Shown: one piece after another, positions 30,086 through 38,522 of the stretch | Numbering within the stretch: the first letter of the stretch is position 1 | How the letters are laid out: the number at the start of each line of letters is the position of its first letter | Assembly (NCBI RefSeq): GCF_002313155.2 | Contig: NZ_NWFK02000001.1 | Span: 3,038,001 to 3,102,000, forward strand | Direction of reading: 5' to 3' | DNA: 64,000 bases | DNA from: Psychrobacter sp. FDAARGOS_221 | Lineage (GTDB): Bacteria; Pseudomonadota; Gammaproteobacteria; Pseudomonadales; Moraxellaceae | Notes under the pieces: model-generated | Told to the model about the DNA's origin: nothing | What the model saw: only the letters and a program-made list of their open reading frames with translations | The model's database searches: none | Translations under genes and position numbers: made by a program

Positions 30086-30940
30086 TTATGCTTGAGTGGT
30101 TAATCCTAAAGACTCGACCAAGCGCTTGTTTGGCTCTATTCGGTTCATAGAATAAAAATGCAGTGCAGGCACGCCCTCAGCAATAAGCACTTCACATAAG
30201 CGGTGTACCACTTCAAAGCCAAACTCACGGATGGCTTTACGATCGTCGCCATAATCGGCTAACTGCTTGCGAATAAAGCGTGGGATATCAGCGCCACAGC
30301 TGTCGGCAAATCGAATTAAGCTGCTAGAGTTGGTGATTGGCATGATGCCAGCGACCAGTTTGTGCTTGTCAGTATCAACACCGCGCTTTTCTAAAGCATC
30401 ACGTAGGTATAAATAGCTTTCTGCGTTATAGAAAAACTGAGTGATGGCAGAGTTGGCACCGGCTTCGAATTTATTCACTAAGTTTTGAATGTCTGAGTCA
30501 AAGCTTTTGGCTTGCGGGTGCATTTCAGGATAGGCTGCCACTTCAATTTGAAAGTGATCGCCAGAATGTTCACGGATAAAACGTACCAAATCTACAGCAA
30601 ACGGTAATTCACCCATGCCAACCTGACCTGACGGTAAGTCACCACGTAGCGCTACCATGCGATTAATACCAATTGACTTATAAAAGTCTAGCAGCTTGGC
30701 GATTTCGTTTTTGTCATCACCGATACATGAGATATGTGGTGCAATGGGGGTATTAGCACGTGATCGAAGGGTACCAACGATGCCCAAGGTGCGCTCACGA
30801 GTGGTACCACCAGCGCCATAAGTCACTGAAAAATAACTGGGTGCTAATTCATTAAGTGCATCAAAGGTGTGACACAGTTTTTCAACACCCTCATCGGTTT
30901 TAGCTGGGAAAAACTCAAAAGAAAATTGCGGCTTGCTCAT
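30086..30940 (-). CDS. metF: Methylenetetrahydrofolate reductase
   Basis: FAD enzyme reducing 5,10-methylene-THF to 5-methyl-THF, the methyl donor for methionine synthesis. The 284-residue length is typical of bacterial MetF. Seen: FSFEFFPAKTDEG at the N-terminus with the catalytic Glu, the TYGAGGTTRERT block, MVALRGDLPSG and the EVAAYPEMHP segment, ITQFFYNAESY. AAGGA six bases upstream supports the start. It lies downstream of ahcY on the same strand, joining two steps of the methyl cycle, with a large palindrome and a candidate promoter in the gap. Confidence 0.95.
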   Translation of the reverse strand: MSKPQFSFEFFPAKTDEGVEKLCHTFDALNELAPSYFSVTYGAGGTTRERTLGIVGTLRSRANTPIAPHISCIGDDKNEIAKLLDFYKSIGINRMVALRGDLPSGQVGMGELPFAVDLVRFIREHSGDHFQIEVAAYPEMHPQAKSFDSDIQNLVNKFEAGANSAITQFFYNAESYLYLRDALEKRGVDTDKHKLVAGIMPITNSSSLIRFADSCGADIPRFIRKQLADYGDDRKAIREFGFEVVHRLCEVLIAEGVPALHFYSMNRIEPNKRLVESLGLTTQA

Positions 30941-30976
30941 ACCCTGTCCTTGATGAAAATAAATAACGCTTAAATA

Positions 30977-31026
30977 TTATAGCCCTTACTAATAAGCTGA
31001 GAAATTAATGATAATTTCTCAGCTTA
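30977..31026 (-). promoter_or_regulatory. Palindrome overlapping a candidate metF promoter
   Basis: A perfect 15-bp inverted repeat (30993-31007 and 31012-31026) around a 4-base centre, built on TGAGAAATTA and its complement, lies just upstream of a TATAAT at 30977-30982 on the minus strand. No T run follows, so an operator or an RNA hairpin is likelier than a terminator. Confidence 0.5.
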
Positions 31027-31113
31027 GGGTAAACGGTTTATTTTGACTTGTTAAATACTAAAATGGTTTAAGGTTAGTACTTTTAGTTGTTAAGTACTCG
31101 TTAAGTGATTAAG

Positions 31114-31140
31114 ATCCTTAATCCTTAATCCTTAATCCTT
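31114..31140. repeat. 7-bp tandem repeat ATCCTTA
   Basis: Three full units and six bases of a fourth, located just downstream of ahcY (its stop is at 31179 reading leftward). Confidence 0.8.
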
Positions 31141-31178
31141 TAGCGTCTTAGTGTTTAACTTTTAATATTAATAGTCTA

Positions 31179-32585
31179 TTAATATTTATAGTCATTAGGC
31201 TTGAATGGGCCTTCAACAGGGACTCCAATATAGTCCGCTTGTTCTGGTGTTAACTTAGTCATGACACCATTAAAGCCGGCAACCATAGCGGCAGCCACTT
31301 CTTCATCAAGTTTCTTCGGTAATACTTTTACGTATAGGCCGTTTGCACGCTCATCTGCTGGAAGCTCAGAGAAATTTTGCTCATGAAGATACATTTGTGC
31401 CAATACTTGGTTGGCAAATGAACCATCCATCACACGTGATGGGTGACCAGTGGCGTTACCAAGGTTAACTAGGCGGCCTTCAGCCAATAAGATTAAGTAG
31501 TCGCCATCTTCTTCTGAGCGGTATACTTGGTGTACTTGCGGCTTAATCTCTTCCCAGCGCCAGTTGTCACGCATAAACTGAGTATCAATCTCAGTATCAA
31601 AGTGACCGATGTTACAAACCACAGCGCCTGATTTTAACGCGGCTAACATGTGTTTATCACACACATGATAGTTACCAGTGGTGGTAACGATTAAATCAGT
31701 ATCTTGTAGTAGTCGAGTGTTGATGCCTTCTGCTGAGTTGGTGTTGTTACCATCAATGTATGGCGATACTAGCTCGTAGCCGTCCATACAGGCCTGCATG
31801 GCACAAATTGGGTCAACTTCAGTAACACGTACAATCATACCTTCTTGACGTAAGCTTTGTGCTGAGCCTTTACCCACGTCACCATAACCGATGACTAGAG
31901 CGCGGCGGCCAGCAAGTAGCATGTCAGTACCACGCTTGATGGCGTCATTTAAACTGTGGCGACAGCCGTATTTGTTGTCGTTTTTAGACTTAGTTACCGC
32001 GTCATTGACGTTAATCGCAGGTACTTTTAGCGTACCTTTGTTTAACATTTCGATCAGACGATGCACACCAGTAGTGGTCTCTTCTGAGATACCATTGATG
32101 GTGTCAAGCATTTGTGGGTAGTCATTGTGGATTAGTGCCGTTAAGTCACCGCCATCATCCAAAATTAGGTTGGCATCCCACAGCTCGCCATTTTCTTCGC
32201 CGCCAACGAATAACTGTTGACGTAAGCACCACTCGTATTCTTCTTCGGTTTCGCCTTTCCAAGCAAACACTGGAATACCATTGGCCGCCATTGCCGCAGC
32301 AGCGTGGTCTTGAGTAGAGAAGATATTACATGAGGTCCAGCGTACTTCAGCACCCAATGCCACTAGGGTTTCAATCAGTACCGCGGTTTGAATGGTCATG
32401 TGAATACAACCTAGGATTTTAGCACCGGCTAAAGGCTGTTGCTCACTGTAGCGCTTGCGTAGGCCCATTAGCGCTGGCATTTCTGCTTCTGCTAGTGAGA
32501 TTTCACGGCGGCCATAATCGGCTAGGCTGATGTCAGCTACTTTATAATCTGTAAAACTTGAATCGATATTAGACACTGCGTCCAT
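31179..32585 (-). CDS. ahcY: Adenosylhomocysteinase
   Basis: NAD-dependent hydrolase of S-adenosylhomocysteine to adenosine and homocysteine, relieving product inhibition of methyltransferases. Seen: [17 protein letters not shown], the NAD-binding [28 protein letters not shown] and the C-terminal FKPNDYKY with the conserved Lys and Tyr. The frame is open back to 32657, but the ATG at 32585 has AAGGAG six bases upstream, giving 468 residues; upstream codons lie in the leader. A candidate SAH riboswitch and promoter precede it, so excess SAH should raise expression. metF follows. Confidence 0.96.
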   Translation of the reverse strand: MDAVSNIDSSFTDYKVADISLADYGRREISLAEAEMPALMGLRKRYSEQQPLAGAKILGCIHMTIQTAVLIETLVALGAEVRWTSCNIFSTQDHAAAAMAANGIPVFAWKGETEEEYEWCLRQQLFVGGEENGELWDANLILDDGGDLTALIHNDYPQMLDTINGISEETTTGVHRLIEMLNKGTLKVPAINVNDAVTKSKNDNKYGCRHSLNDAIKRGTDMLLAGRRALVIGYGDVGKGSAQSLRQEGMIVRVTEVDPICAMQACMDGYELVSPYIDGNNTNSAEGINTRLLQDTDLIVTTTGNYHVCDKHMLAALKSGAVVCNIGHFDTEIDTQFMRDNWRWEEIKPQVHQVYRSEEDGDYLILLAEGRLVNLGNATGHPSRVMDGSFANQVLAQMYLHEQNFSELPADERANGLYVKVLPKKLDEEVAAAMVAGFNGVMTKLTPEQADYIGVPVEGPFKPNDYKY

Positions 32586-32694
32586 CTCGAGCTCCTTGGT
32601 GTGAAAAAATAAATTAAGGGGGAAAGAAACGCAGGTGTCGTTGTTTGCCATCGACAAAGAGAGTTCACTAAAAGCTAAATCAATAAAAGCTATG

Positions 32695-32775
32695 CTTGTG
32701 TTCTAAGATGTTATAAAAGATGGCTAACCGAGCCTGACAATTGCTAAAGCAACTGATGCAACACCTCTCGGCAGG
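32695..32775 (-). promoter_or_regulatory. Candidate SAH (S-adenosylhomocysteine) riboswitch in the ahcY leader
   Basis: Read on the minus strand, CCGAG (32767-32771) pairs with CTCGG (32728-32732), enclosing GGTGTTGCATC and a GTTGC/GCAAT inner stem, with CAGG just before the closing CTCGG. These match conserved features of SAH riboswitches (CCGAG, GxGYTGC, AGGCTCGG). A downstream AACAC (32698-32702) can pair with GTGTT to form the pseudoknot. The class is known upstream of ahcY in beta- and gamma-proteobacteria and turns expression on when SAH is bound. Confidence 0.8.
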
Positions 32776-32780
32776 CAAAT

Positions 32781-32809
32781 ATTGTAAAGGATGTGCTCGC
32801 TAAAGTCAT
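32781..32809 (-). promoter_or_regulatory. Predicted ahcY promoter
   Basis: Minus-strand ATGACT (32804-32809) and TACAAT (32781-32786) with a 17-base spacer. The predicted transcription start, near 32774, falls just before the riboswitch, so the two predictions support each other. Confidence 0.6.
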
Positions 32810-32928
32810 CTTTAACCGCCAAATTTCGCCTAAATTTTGTTGAATTAAGTGTGTGGATGTTAATACTGTTAACGATTGTCAATATAGTTAACAGCGACTA
32901 GTACTGATTATCACAACCATTTACTAGA

Positions 32929-33726
32929 TCAGCCACTGACGGCGGCAACAGCCAGATTCAGGTAGGGCAGATACAGATAGGTTAGGGGCGGGTGACTGTT
33001 GTTATCAGACTTTGTAGCTAATTGTTTGTCAGTTAATGATTGTTGATAACTAAATGCGTTATGCAGTTCAAGGTTTAGGTTGTGTTGCATATGCTGTTGA
33101 TAATCTGTTAATAGCTGCTGTGCTGGCAGGCTTAGATCTGTTTTTAAGCCCGATATTAGCTGATCGGTACCAAGTGCTTTAATAGAGGCTTCTTTTAGCA
33201 TCCATAATAAGTTGCGTGCTTGTTCAACAGACATTGTTTGCTTAATAGTTGCTTGTTTTGGACAGGAGTGCATTAATGACAGTTGTGGTAATGAATTTAA
33301 CCACAGTAGCTCATTGGGATGAAAGAAGCGCTTACTGACTTTAGCCGATACCGAATTAAGTTCTATATCGATACCGATGTCAGCACTGCTAATCGCACAA
33401 GCCACAGACCGCTGAGAATGCGAAAAGCTGATCGGATAGCCAACAGGTTGTAATCGATAGGGATAGTGAGAGTCATCTAAGCGGACATCTTGATGTGCTG
33501 TTTGAAAAGCAGAATGAGCGCTAAGCGTTGATATTAATTGGCTAGCCAGTTGACGTACGGCCAGTTTTTGCGCCTGTTGCTCATTTAAAGCTGTATTAAC
33601 CGAGTCAAAGCTTGCAGACGCCAGCCAAATCTTAGCGTTCGATGACAATAAAGGTTGCTGTCTGCCGTGACAATCATAGGCAAGCAAATGTGAGTCGATT
33701 AGATTGACGCTTTGTGAAGTTGTCAT
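32929..33726 (-). CDS. Sfp-type 4'-phosphopantetheinyl transferase
   Basis: Transfers the phosphopantetheine arm from CoA to a carrier protein, activating acyl, peptidyl or polyketide carriers. The 265-residue protein shows the superfamily motifs: FSHS at 101-104, the metal-binding IGIDIE at 117-122 (Asp120, Glu122), FFHPNE near 134-139 and WMLKEA at 175-180. No biosynthetic cluster is nearby, so the partner carrier is unknown; it could serve fatty-acid ACP or a carrier elsewhere. No strong ribosome binding site was seen. Confidence 0.85.
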   Translation of the reverse strand: MTTSQSVNLIDSHLLAYDCHGRQQPLLSSNAKIWLASASFDSVNTALNEQQAQKLAVRQLASQLISTLSAHSAFQTAHQDVRLDDSHYPYRLQPVGYPISFSHSQRSVACAISSADIGIDIELNSVSAKVSKRFFHPNELLWLNSLPQLSLMHSCPKQATIKQTMSVEQARNLLWMLKEASIKALGTDQLISGLKTDLSLPAQQLLTDYQQHMQHNLNLELHNAFSYQQSLTDKQLATKSDNNSHPPLTYLYLPYLNLAVAAVSG

Positions 33727-33800
33727 GAGGCTGCTAATTAGGTTCTCGTTATTGACGCTTGTGGCGACTGCAATGTGCTCGCTGTATAAAACTCTATCTC

Positions 33801-33836
33801 AAATAATAAAAGCCTGATACACAGGGTTATCAGGCT
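33801..33836 (-). terminator. Terminator after pal
   Basis: A 9-bp stem AGCCTGATA / TATCAGGCT with an 8-base loop; on the minus strand it is followed by TTTATTATTT. It ends the pal transcript. Confidence 0.8.
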
Positions 33837-33882
33837 CTCATGCGACTTAATTATAAGATTTAATCAGCTAGAGATGACTAAA

Positions 33883-34395
33883 TTAGTAAGCCAGTTCAGC
33901 GCGACGGTTTTGTGCGTGTGACGCTTCATCAGTGCCAGGGGCAAGCAGACGGTCTTCACCATAGCTGATGGTTTCAACGCGCGCATCAGGAATACCTTGC
34001 GCTGCTAAATAAGCTTTAACCGCTTGGGCGCGACGCTCGCCTAACGCGTGGTTGTATTCACGGCTACCGCGCTCATCGGTATGACCTGCCACTAACACAC
34101 GTGCATCAGGGTTTTTGGCCAAAAATGCAACCTGCTCATTTAAGATGTTAGCCGCTTCAGCACTGATATCGTAGCTATCGAAAGCGAACTGTACCACGCT
34201 GCGCACATTTTGAGCATCAGCACGAATCTGATCAGAGTTAGAAATCAAAGGTGCTGTTTGGTGAGCGGCGTTACCTGGTACGGCCATAGGAGCGACCACA
34301 AGATCAGATGAGCTTGACTTAGTGGTACAGCCAACAGTGGCTAATAAAGTAGCAGACACAAGCGCAACGGCTGGAAGTTTAAGATATGAAAACAT
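33883..34395 (-). CDS. pal: Peptidoglycan-associated lipoprotein (OmpA-like)
   Basis: A 170-residue outer-membrane lipoprotein that binds peptidoglycan and, in the Tol-Pal system, keeps the outer membrane attached during division. Seen: a signal peptide with lipobox LLATVGC ending at Cys23, a short Ser-rich linker, and an OmpA C-terminal domain with VQFAFDSYDI, AGHTDERGSREYN, LGERRAQAV and ISYGEDR, close to Pal. GAGGA six bases upstream supports the start. It is not next to tolB here, so a second OmpA-like lipoprotein rather than the Tol partner remains possible. Confidence 0.82.
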   Translation of the reverse strand: MFSYLKLPAVALVSATLLATVGCTTKSSSSDLVVAPMAVPGNAAHQTAPLISNSDQIRADAQNVRSVVQFAFDSYDISAEAANILNEQVAFLAKNPDARVLVAGHTDERGSREYNHALGERRAQAVKAYLAAQGIPDARVETISYGEDRLLAPGTDEASHAQNRRAELAY

Positions 34396-34669
34396 ATGAG
34401 TTCCTCAGTTTACTCAAAAGTGTCTTAAGCGTCGCATTGCTTATCAAAGATAGGAGTCAATGCTGCTGACTAACACTGGAATTTTGCAAATAATATAATT
34501 TCAGATGCATTATAACTAATATTACACAAATAAAAATAGTTATTGTGTTGTGTTATTAGTGTTACTCGATAGTGATATTAGAATAATGACAAAATTTAAT
34601 AAGGATAACAAGCCTATTTATTGCATTGCGGTTCTGATTGAAAGCTTGAAATTGTTGATTCATCAACCG

Positions 34670-35377
34670 CTACCAACGGTATTTATCAAAATTTTCAGGA
34701 TTAGCCCAGTATTTGGCATTTAACCAGTCAGGGCGCTGTTTATAATCGTACAAATTAAACTGCCAGCATTGTAGCTTGGTATGGTTAGCGCTAGGCGCAT
34801 CTTCATTCGTTTCATTATGAGCCACATCAATGGGGGTTAAGATATAGCCGAGTCCATTTAAATTATTAACCTGTTTATGCTCAGCGTCCACTTTTGGAGC
34901 AGATATAAATAAAACACTTTGTTGTGCAAACAGGTCACGTAGACGGATGGCAATAGTTTGTTGCTGCTTTAGCTTATCGGGTCTGACTTCAGAAGTATTT
35001 GATGAGGCCGAAGATGTATGTTGTGGCTGGCTTGTACTATTTGTATTGTCAATTAACGGCTGTTTATTGTCGATTAATTGGGCATCTATAAAGCAGCTTA
35101 AATTGTAGCGGCTGTCAAAAGCGGCGTTGACAAAGTCAGTCGCTGTGCTAGCGCGCACTTTTATTTGATTAAATGTTTGTTTAAGCGGTGTCAGCAGAGA
35201 ATCATTGATATCGGCATCACAGATTAATAACAGACTAAAAGCGTCTGCCGTTGATGTTTGGTCAGTGCTGTTGTCTTTTGGACTGTCTTGATTGGCTAAG
35301 TAGTTAATAACATGGCATAAATGCTGAAAAATGGCATCGATGGTCGCTGTTGTATGGGTAGCAGGGGGTGTTGGCAT
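34670..35377 (-). CDS. Uncharacterised protein, DUF6231-like
   Basis: A 235-residue soluble protein without signal or membrane segments. A polar Gln/Ser/Thr/Asn-rich stretch lies at about 105-140. The N-terminal part has alternating hydrophobic strands (SLLLICDADI), and the C-terminus carries an aromatic-rich WQFNLYDYKQRPDWLNAKYW segment ending in DKYRW, a pattern I associate, from memory only, with DUF6231 proteins of pseudomonads. No catalytic motif was recognised. It is divergent from pepN across the 20-bp repeat array. Confidence 0.6.
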   Translation of the reverse strand: MPTPPATHTTATIDAIFQHLCHVINYLANQDSPKDNSTDQTSTADAFSLLLICDADINDSLLTPLKQTFNQIKVRASTATDFVNAAFDSRYNLSCFIDAQLIDNKQPLIDNTNSTSQPQHTSSASSNTSEVRPDKLKQQQTIAIRLRDLFAQQSVLFISAPKVDAEHKQVNNLNGLGYILTPIDVAHNETNEDAPSANHTKLQCWQFNLYDYKQRPDWLNAKYWANPENFDKYRW

Positions 35378-35530
35378 AATCAGAAATTGTGTCCGTGTTA
35401 TAAGAGTAGGGGTTTAAAATAGCAGCAATGCTACAATATACAAACTATACTATATCTTACTGGGTTTAAATAAAGAAAGATTGACCCTAATTTTAAAACC
35501 GTTAATTTTTAAACCCTGCATATAGACTTT

Positions 35531-35712
35531 AAATGATAAACGTAACCTTTAAATTAAAAGCGTAACCCTGAAATTAAAAGCGTAACCCTGAAATTAAAAG
35601 CGTAACCCTGAAATTAAAAGCGTAACCCTGAAATTAAAAGCGTAACCCTAAAATTACAAACATGACCTTGTTACAAGCGTTACCTTTTTAACAGTATAAC
35701 CCTCAAATTAAA
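35531..35712. repeat. 20-bp tandem repeat array upstream of pepN
   Basis: Five consecutive 20-base units from 35551 to 35650 read AAATTAAAAGCGTAACCCTG, the last with one change (final A). Degenerate units flank them at 35531-35550 and 35651-35670, and a partial unit ends near 35712, just before the pepN ribosome binding site. The unit equals about two helical turns. Confidence 0.92.
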
Positions 35713-35724
35713 AGAGACTTATTT

Positions 35725-38328
35725 ATGACAACCGAAACCCTAGAGACCACAGCCACTCACGTTGAAAAAATCTATCTAAAAGATTACACCCCGCCAAGTT
35801 ACAGCGTCGATAGCGTGGCATTAGACATCAAAATGTTTGATGACCATGCGACAGTAGATAGCGAGCTACATATGACGCGTCAGCACCCTGGGGATTTGGT
35901 GTTATTCGGTCAAAACATGAGCTTAACTGCTATTAGTATCAATGACGAGCCATTAGATGACAGCCGTTATCAGCTTGATGACAGTCAATTGGTGATTGCT
36001 GATGCGCCAGATGATGTGGTGCTAAAAATTAGTGTGCGTCATCAGCCACAAAAGAATACGGAGCTTGAGGGTTTGTACATCGCCGGTGAAGGCGATGAGG
36101 TGATGTTTGTCACTCAATGTGAGCCAGAAGGGTTTCGTAAAATTACCTACTATCCAGACCGCCCTGATGTGTTGTCGGTGTTTACCACGCGTTTAGAAGC
36201 GGATAAAAAGTTTCCAACGTTACTGGCCAATGGTGACTTGATTGAATCGGGGGATGTAGAAGGCGATAGTAGCCGTCATTATGCGATTTGGCATGATGCC
36301 AGCAAAAAGCCAAGCTACTTATTTGCTTGTGTGTTCGCCAATTTATCAGTATTAGAAGACAGCTATACCACTATTGAAGGCCGTGAGGTTGCGTTAGAAA
36401 TCTATACTCAAGACTATGACATTGATAAGTGTCATTTGGCGATGCAGGCACTAAAAGATGCGATGCATTGGGATGAAGTAAACTATGGTCGTGCTTATGA
36501 TTTAGACCGCTACATGATTGTTGCGGTGAAGCAGTTCAATATGGGTGCGATGGAAAATAAAGGCTTGAATATCTTTAACACTTCTTGTGTGTTATCAAGC
36601 CCTGAGACCACCACGGACGCGCGCAGCTTTAGCGTGAAGTCAATTATCGCCCATGAGTACTTCCATAACTGGACCGGTAACCGAGTTACTTGTCGAGATT
36701 GGTTCCAATTGTGTCTTAAAGAGGGCTTAACCGTCTTTAGAGATCAGTCATTCTCAGCCGATCATCAGTCACCGGCAGTACAGCGTATTGATGATGTCTC
36801 TAGACTGCGTGCATTCCAACTCACCGAAGATGCAGGTCCGTTAGCGCATCCGCCACGTCCAAGCAGCTTTGTTGAGATTAATAACTTTTATACCGCTACT
36901 GTCTATGAAAAAGGCGCGGAAGTGGTACGCATGCTTGCCAATACCTTAGGTGATGAATATCGTCAGGGTACTGACACTTATTTTGAGCGTTACGATGGTC
37001 AGGCAGTGACTGTTGAAGATTGGCTGTCTGCGCTTAGCGCCAATGGCAAATCAGTTGAGCGCTTTATTGATTGGTATACCCAGCCCGGTACGCCTGAAGT
37101 GTCAGGGTCACAGCAGTTTGATAGCGCAACGGGCACTTTGACCGTTAGCCTGTCGCAACAGACCCGCCATGTTGAGGGTTATGATGCGCCAAAAGCGTTA
37201 CCAATTCCAATTGCAACCGCCATCTTTGATAGAAGCAGCGGTGAGCTGATTGAAGAGCGCTTATTGATGCTAGATAAGTGGCAACAAGACTTTGTGTTTG
37301 AAAATGTGAAAACCGTTGATTCACAAGAGCCTGTGGTGTCATTACTGCGTGACTTTAGTGCGCCAGTGCAGCTTAAATACAATCACAGCGAGCAAGACTT
37401 AGCCTTTTTACTAGCCCATGAGACCAGCGGCTTTAACCAGTGGCAAAGTGCTCAAGCCTTGGTCAATCAGGTACTCATTCAAAACAAGCCAGCCGACACC
37501 TATTTACAAGCTGTCAAAAAGGCGTTCTTAGACTTAACTGAGACCGATGCCATGTTGGCTGCACGTATTTTAGATATACCGGCTGAGCGTGAGCTGGCAA
37601 GTTCGGTGAACGCCGATTATCAGCCTGAACAGATGCAGCAAAAATGGCAACAGTTAAAACAACAGGTTGCCGATAGCATGGTTGATAAATGGGCTGATAT
37701 CTATCAACAGTTGCCAATTAACGAGTACGAAGATACTCCAGAAGCGCGTGGTAAACGAGCGTTGCGTAATGTGGTGCTGGACATGGCATTGACTGCCGGT
37801 ATTGAAGAGGCGCAGCAGTGGGCTAAAGCACAATATGAAATGGCCAGCTGCATGACAGAGCGTTTGGGTGCTTTAAGTGCGATGGTTAATCATCAGCACC
37901 CACAAAAAGATGAGATGTTAGCTGATTTCTACCAGCGCTTTAATAAGCAAGCTTTAGTGATGGATCTGTGGTTTAGCGTTCAGGCAGCTGACGTCAATGC
38001 CAACGTCGACGATATTCAGGCATTAATTGAGCGTGATGACTTTGATTGGGGAACGCCAAACAGAATCCGTGCGGTTGTCAGTAGCTTTGCAGCGCAGCCA
38101 ACTAAGCTGTGGACTAAGAAGGGGGTGCAGACTTACATCTCTGTGGTGCAAAAATTAGATAGCACCAACCCAGTATTGGCTTCTCGCTTATTACAAGCCT
38201 TGTCACGTTGGTACACCCTTGCTGAGCCGATGCGCGCTGAAGCGAAGCAGCAATTACAGCAGCTGGGCACACAAGTGACCTCTAAAAACGTCACTGAAAG
38301 TCTGCAAACCTTGCTACAAGCAGGTTAA
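35725..38328 (+). CDS. pepN: Aminopeptidase N
   Basis: Zinc metallo-aminopeptidase (M1 family) removing N-terminal residues from peptides in the cytosol. The 867-residue length equals that of E. coli PepN. Seen: the substrate-recognition GAMEN within FNMGAMENKGLN and the zinc motif HEYFHNW with the third ligand Glu in KEGLTVFRDQ 18 residues later. The 3' end, including the stop codon, lies in a short 19-bp duplication. AAGAGA precedes the ATG. The upstream repeat array may influence transcription. Confidence 0.97.
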   Translation: MTTETLETTATHVEKIYLKDYTPPSYSVDSVALDIKMFDDHATVDSELHMTRQHPGDLVLFGQNMSLTAISINDEPLDDSRYQLDDSQLVIADAPDDVVLKISVRHQPQKNTELEGLYIAGEGDEVMFVTQCEPEGFRKITYYPDRPDVLSVFTTRLEADKKFPTLLANGDLIESGDVEGDSSRHYAIWHDASKKPSYLFACVFANLSVLEDSYTTIEGREVALEIYTQDYDIDKCHLAMQALKDAMHWDEVNYGRAYDLDRYMIVAVKQFNMGAMENKGLNIFNTSCVLSSPETTTDARSFSVKSIIAHEYFHNWTGNRVTCRDWFQLCLKEGLTVFRDQSFSADHQSPAVQRIDDVSRLRAFQLTEDAGPLAHPPRPSSFVEINNFYTATVYEKGAEVVRMLANTLGDEYRQGTDTYFERYDGQAVTVEDWLSALSANGKSVERFIDWYTQPGTPEVSGSQQFDSATGTLTVSLSQQTRHVEGYDAPKALPIPIATAIFDRSSGELIEERLLMLDKWQQDFVFENVKTVDSQEPVVSLLRDFSAPVQLKYNHSEQDLAFLLAHETSGFNQWQSAQALVNQVLIQNKPADTYLQAVKKAFLDLTETDAMLAARILDIPAERELASSVNADYQPEQMQQKWQQLKQQVADSMVDKWADIYQQLPINEYEDTPEARGKRALRNVVLDMALTAGIEEAQQWAKAQYEMASCMTERLGALSAMVNHQHPQKDEMLADFYQRFNKQALVMDLWFSVQAADVNANVDDIQALIERDDFDWGTPNRIRAVVSSFAAQPTKLWTKKGVQTYISVVQKLDSTNPVLASRLLQALSRWYTLAEPMRAEAKQQLQQLGTQVTSKNVTESLQTLLQAG

Positions 38329-38373
38329 GTCAAGGCAAGCAGGTTAAATAAAAGCAAGCAGGTAACCTAAAGT
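38317..38373. repeat. 19-bp tandem repeat over the pepN stop codon
   Basis: Units at 38317-38335 and 38336-38354 share CAAGCAGGTTAA, and a third partial unit starts at 38355. The first copy supplies the last pepN codons and its stop. Confidence 0.7.
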
Positions 38374-38403
38374 CTCTCTTTTTAATGAAAGGGAGACTTT
38401 TTT
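38369..38403 (+). terminator. Terminator of pepN
   Basis: Stem AAAGTCTC / GAGACTTT with T run, 40 bases after the stop codon. Confidence 0.8.
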
Positions 38404-38451
38404 ATCATCCACCGTTCATTAATCATTTAGCTTTCTTTGGCTTTGCCCAAT

Positions 38452-38484
38452 AAAAAACGCCTAACGTGTGGTTAGGCGTTTTTT
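38452..38484. terminator. Bidirectional terminator before the DAHP synthase end
   Basis: Stem CGCCTAAC / GTTAGGCG flanked by six A and six T, five-base loop. Its main role is likely to end the minus-strand DAHP synthase gene. Confidence 0.88.
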
Positions 38485-38522
38485 GTATCGTCAGTAAAAT
38501 AGTATTCGTTGTTAGTAAAATA

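Noticed and set aside
32586..32657. N-terminal extension of AhcY translated from the leader
   Set aside because: Strong AAGGAG at proper distance before the ATG at 32585 and conserved AhcY length argue for the shorter form.
35531..35712. Possible CRISPR-like array
   Set aside because: The 20-bp units are contiguous with no unique spacers, so it is a simple tandem repeat.
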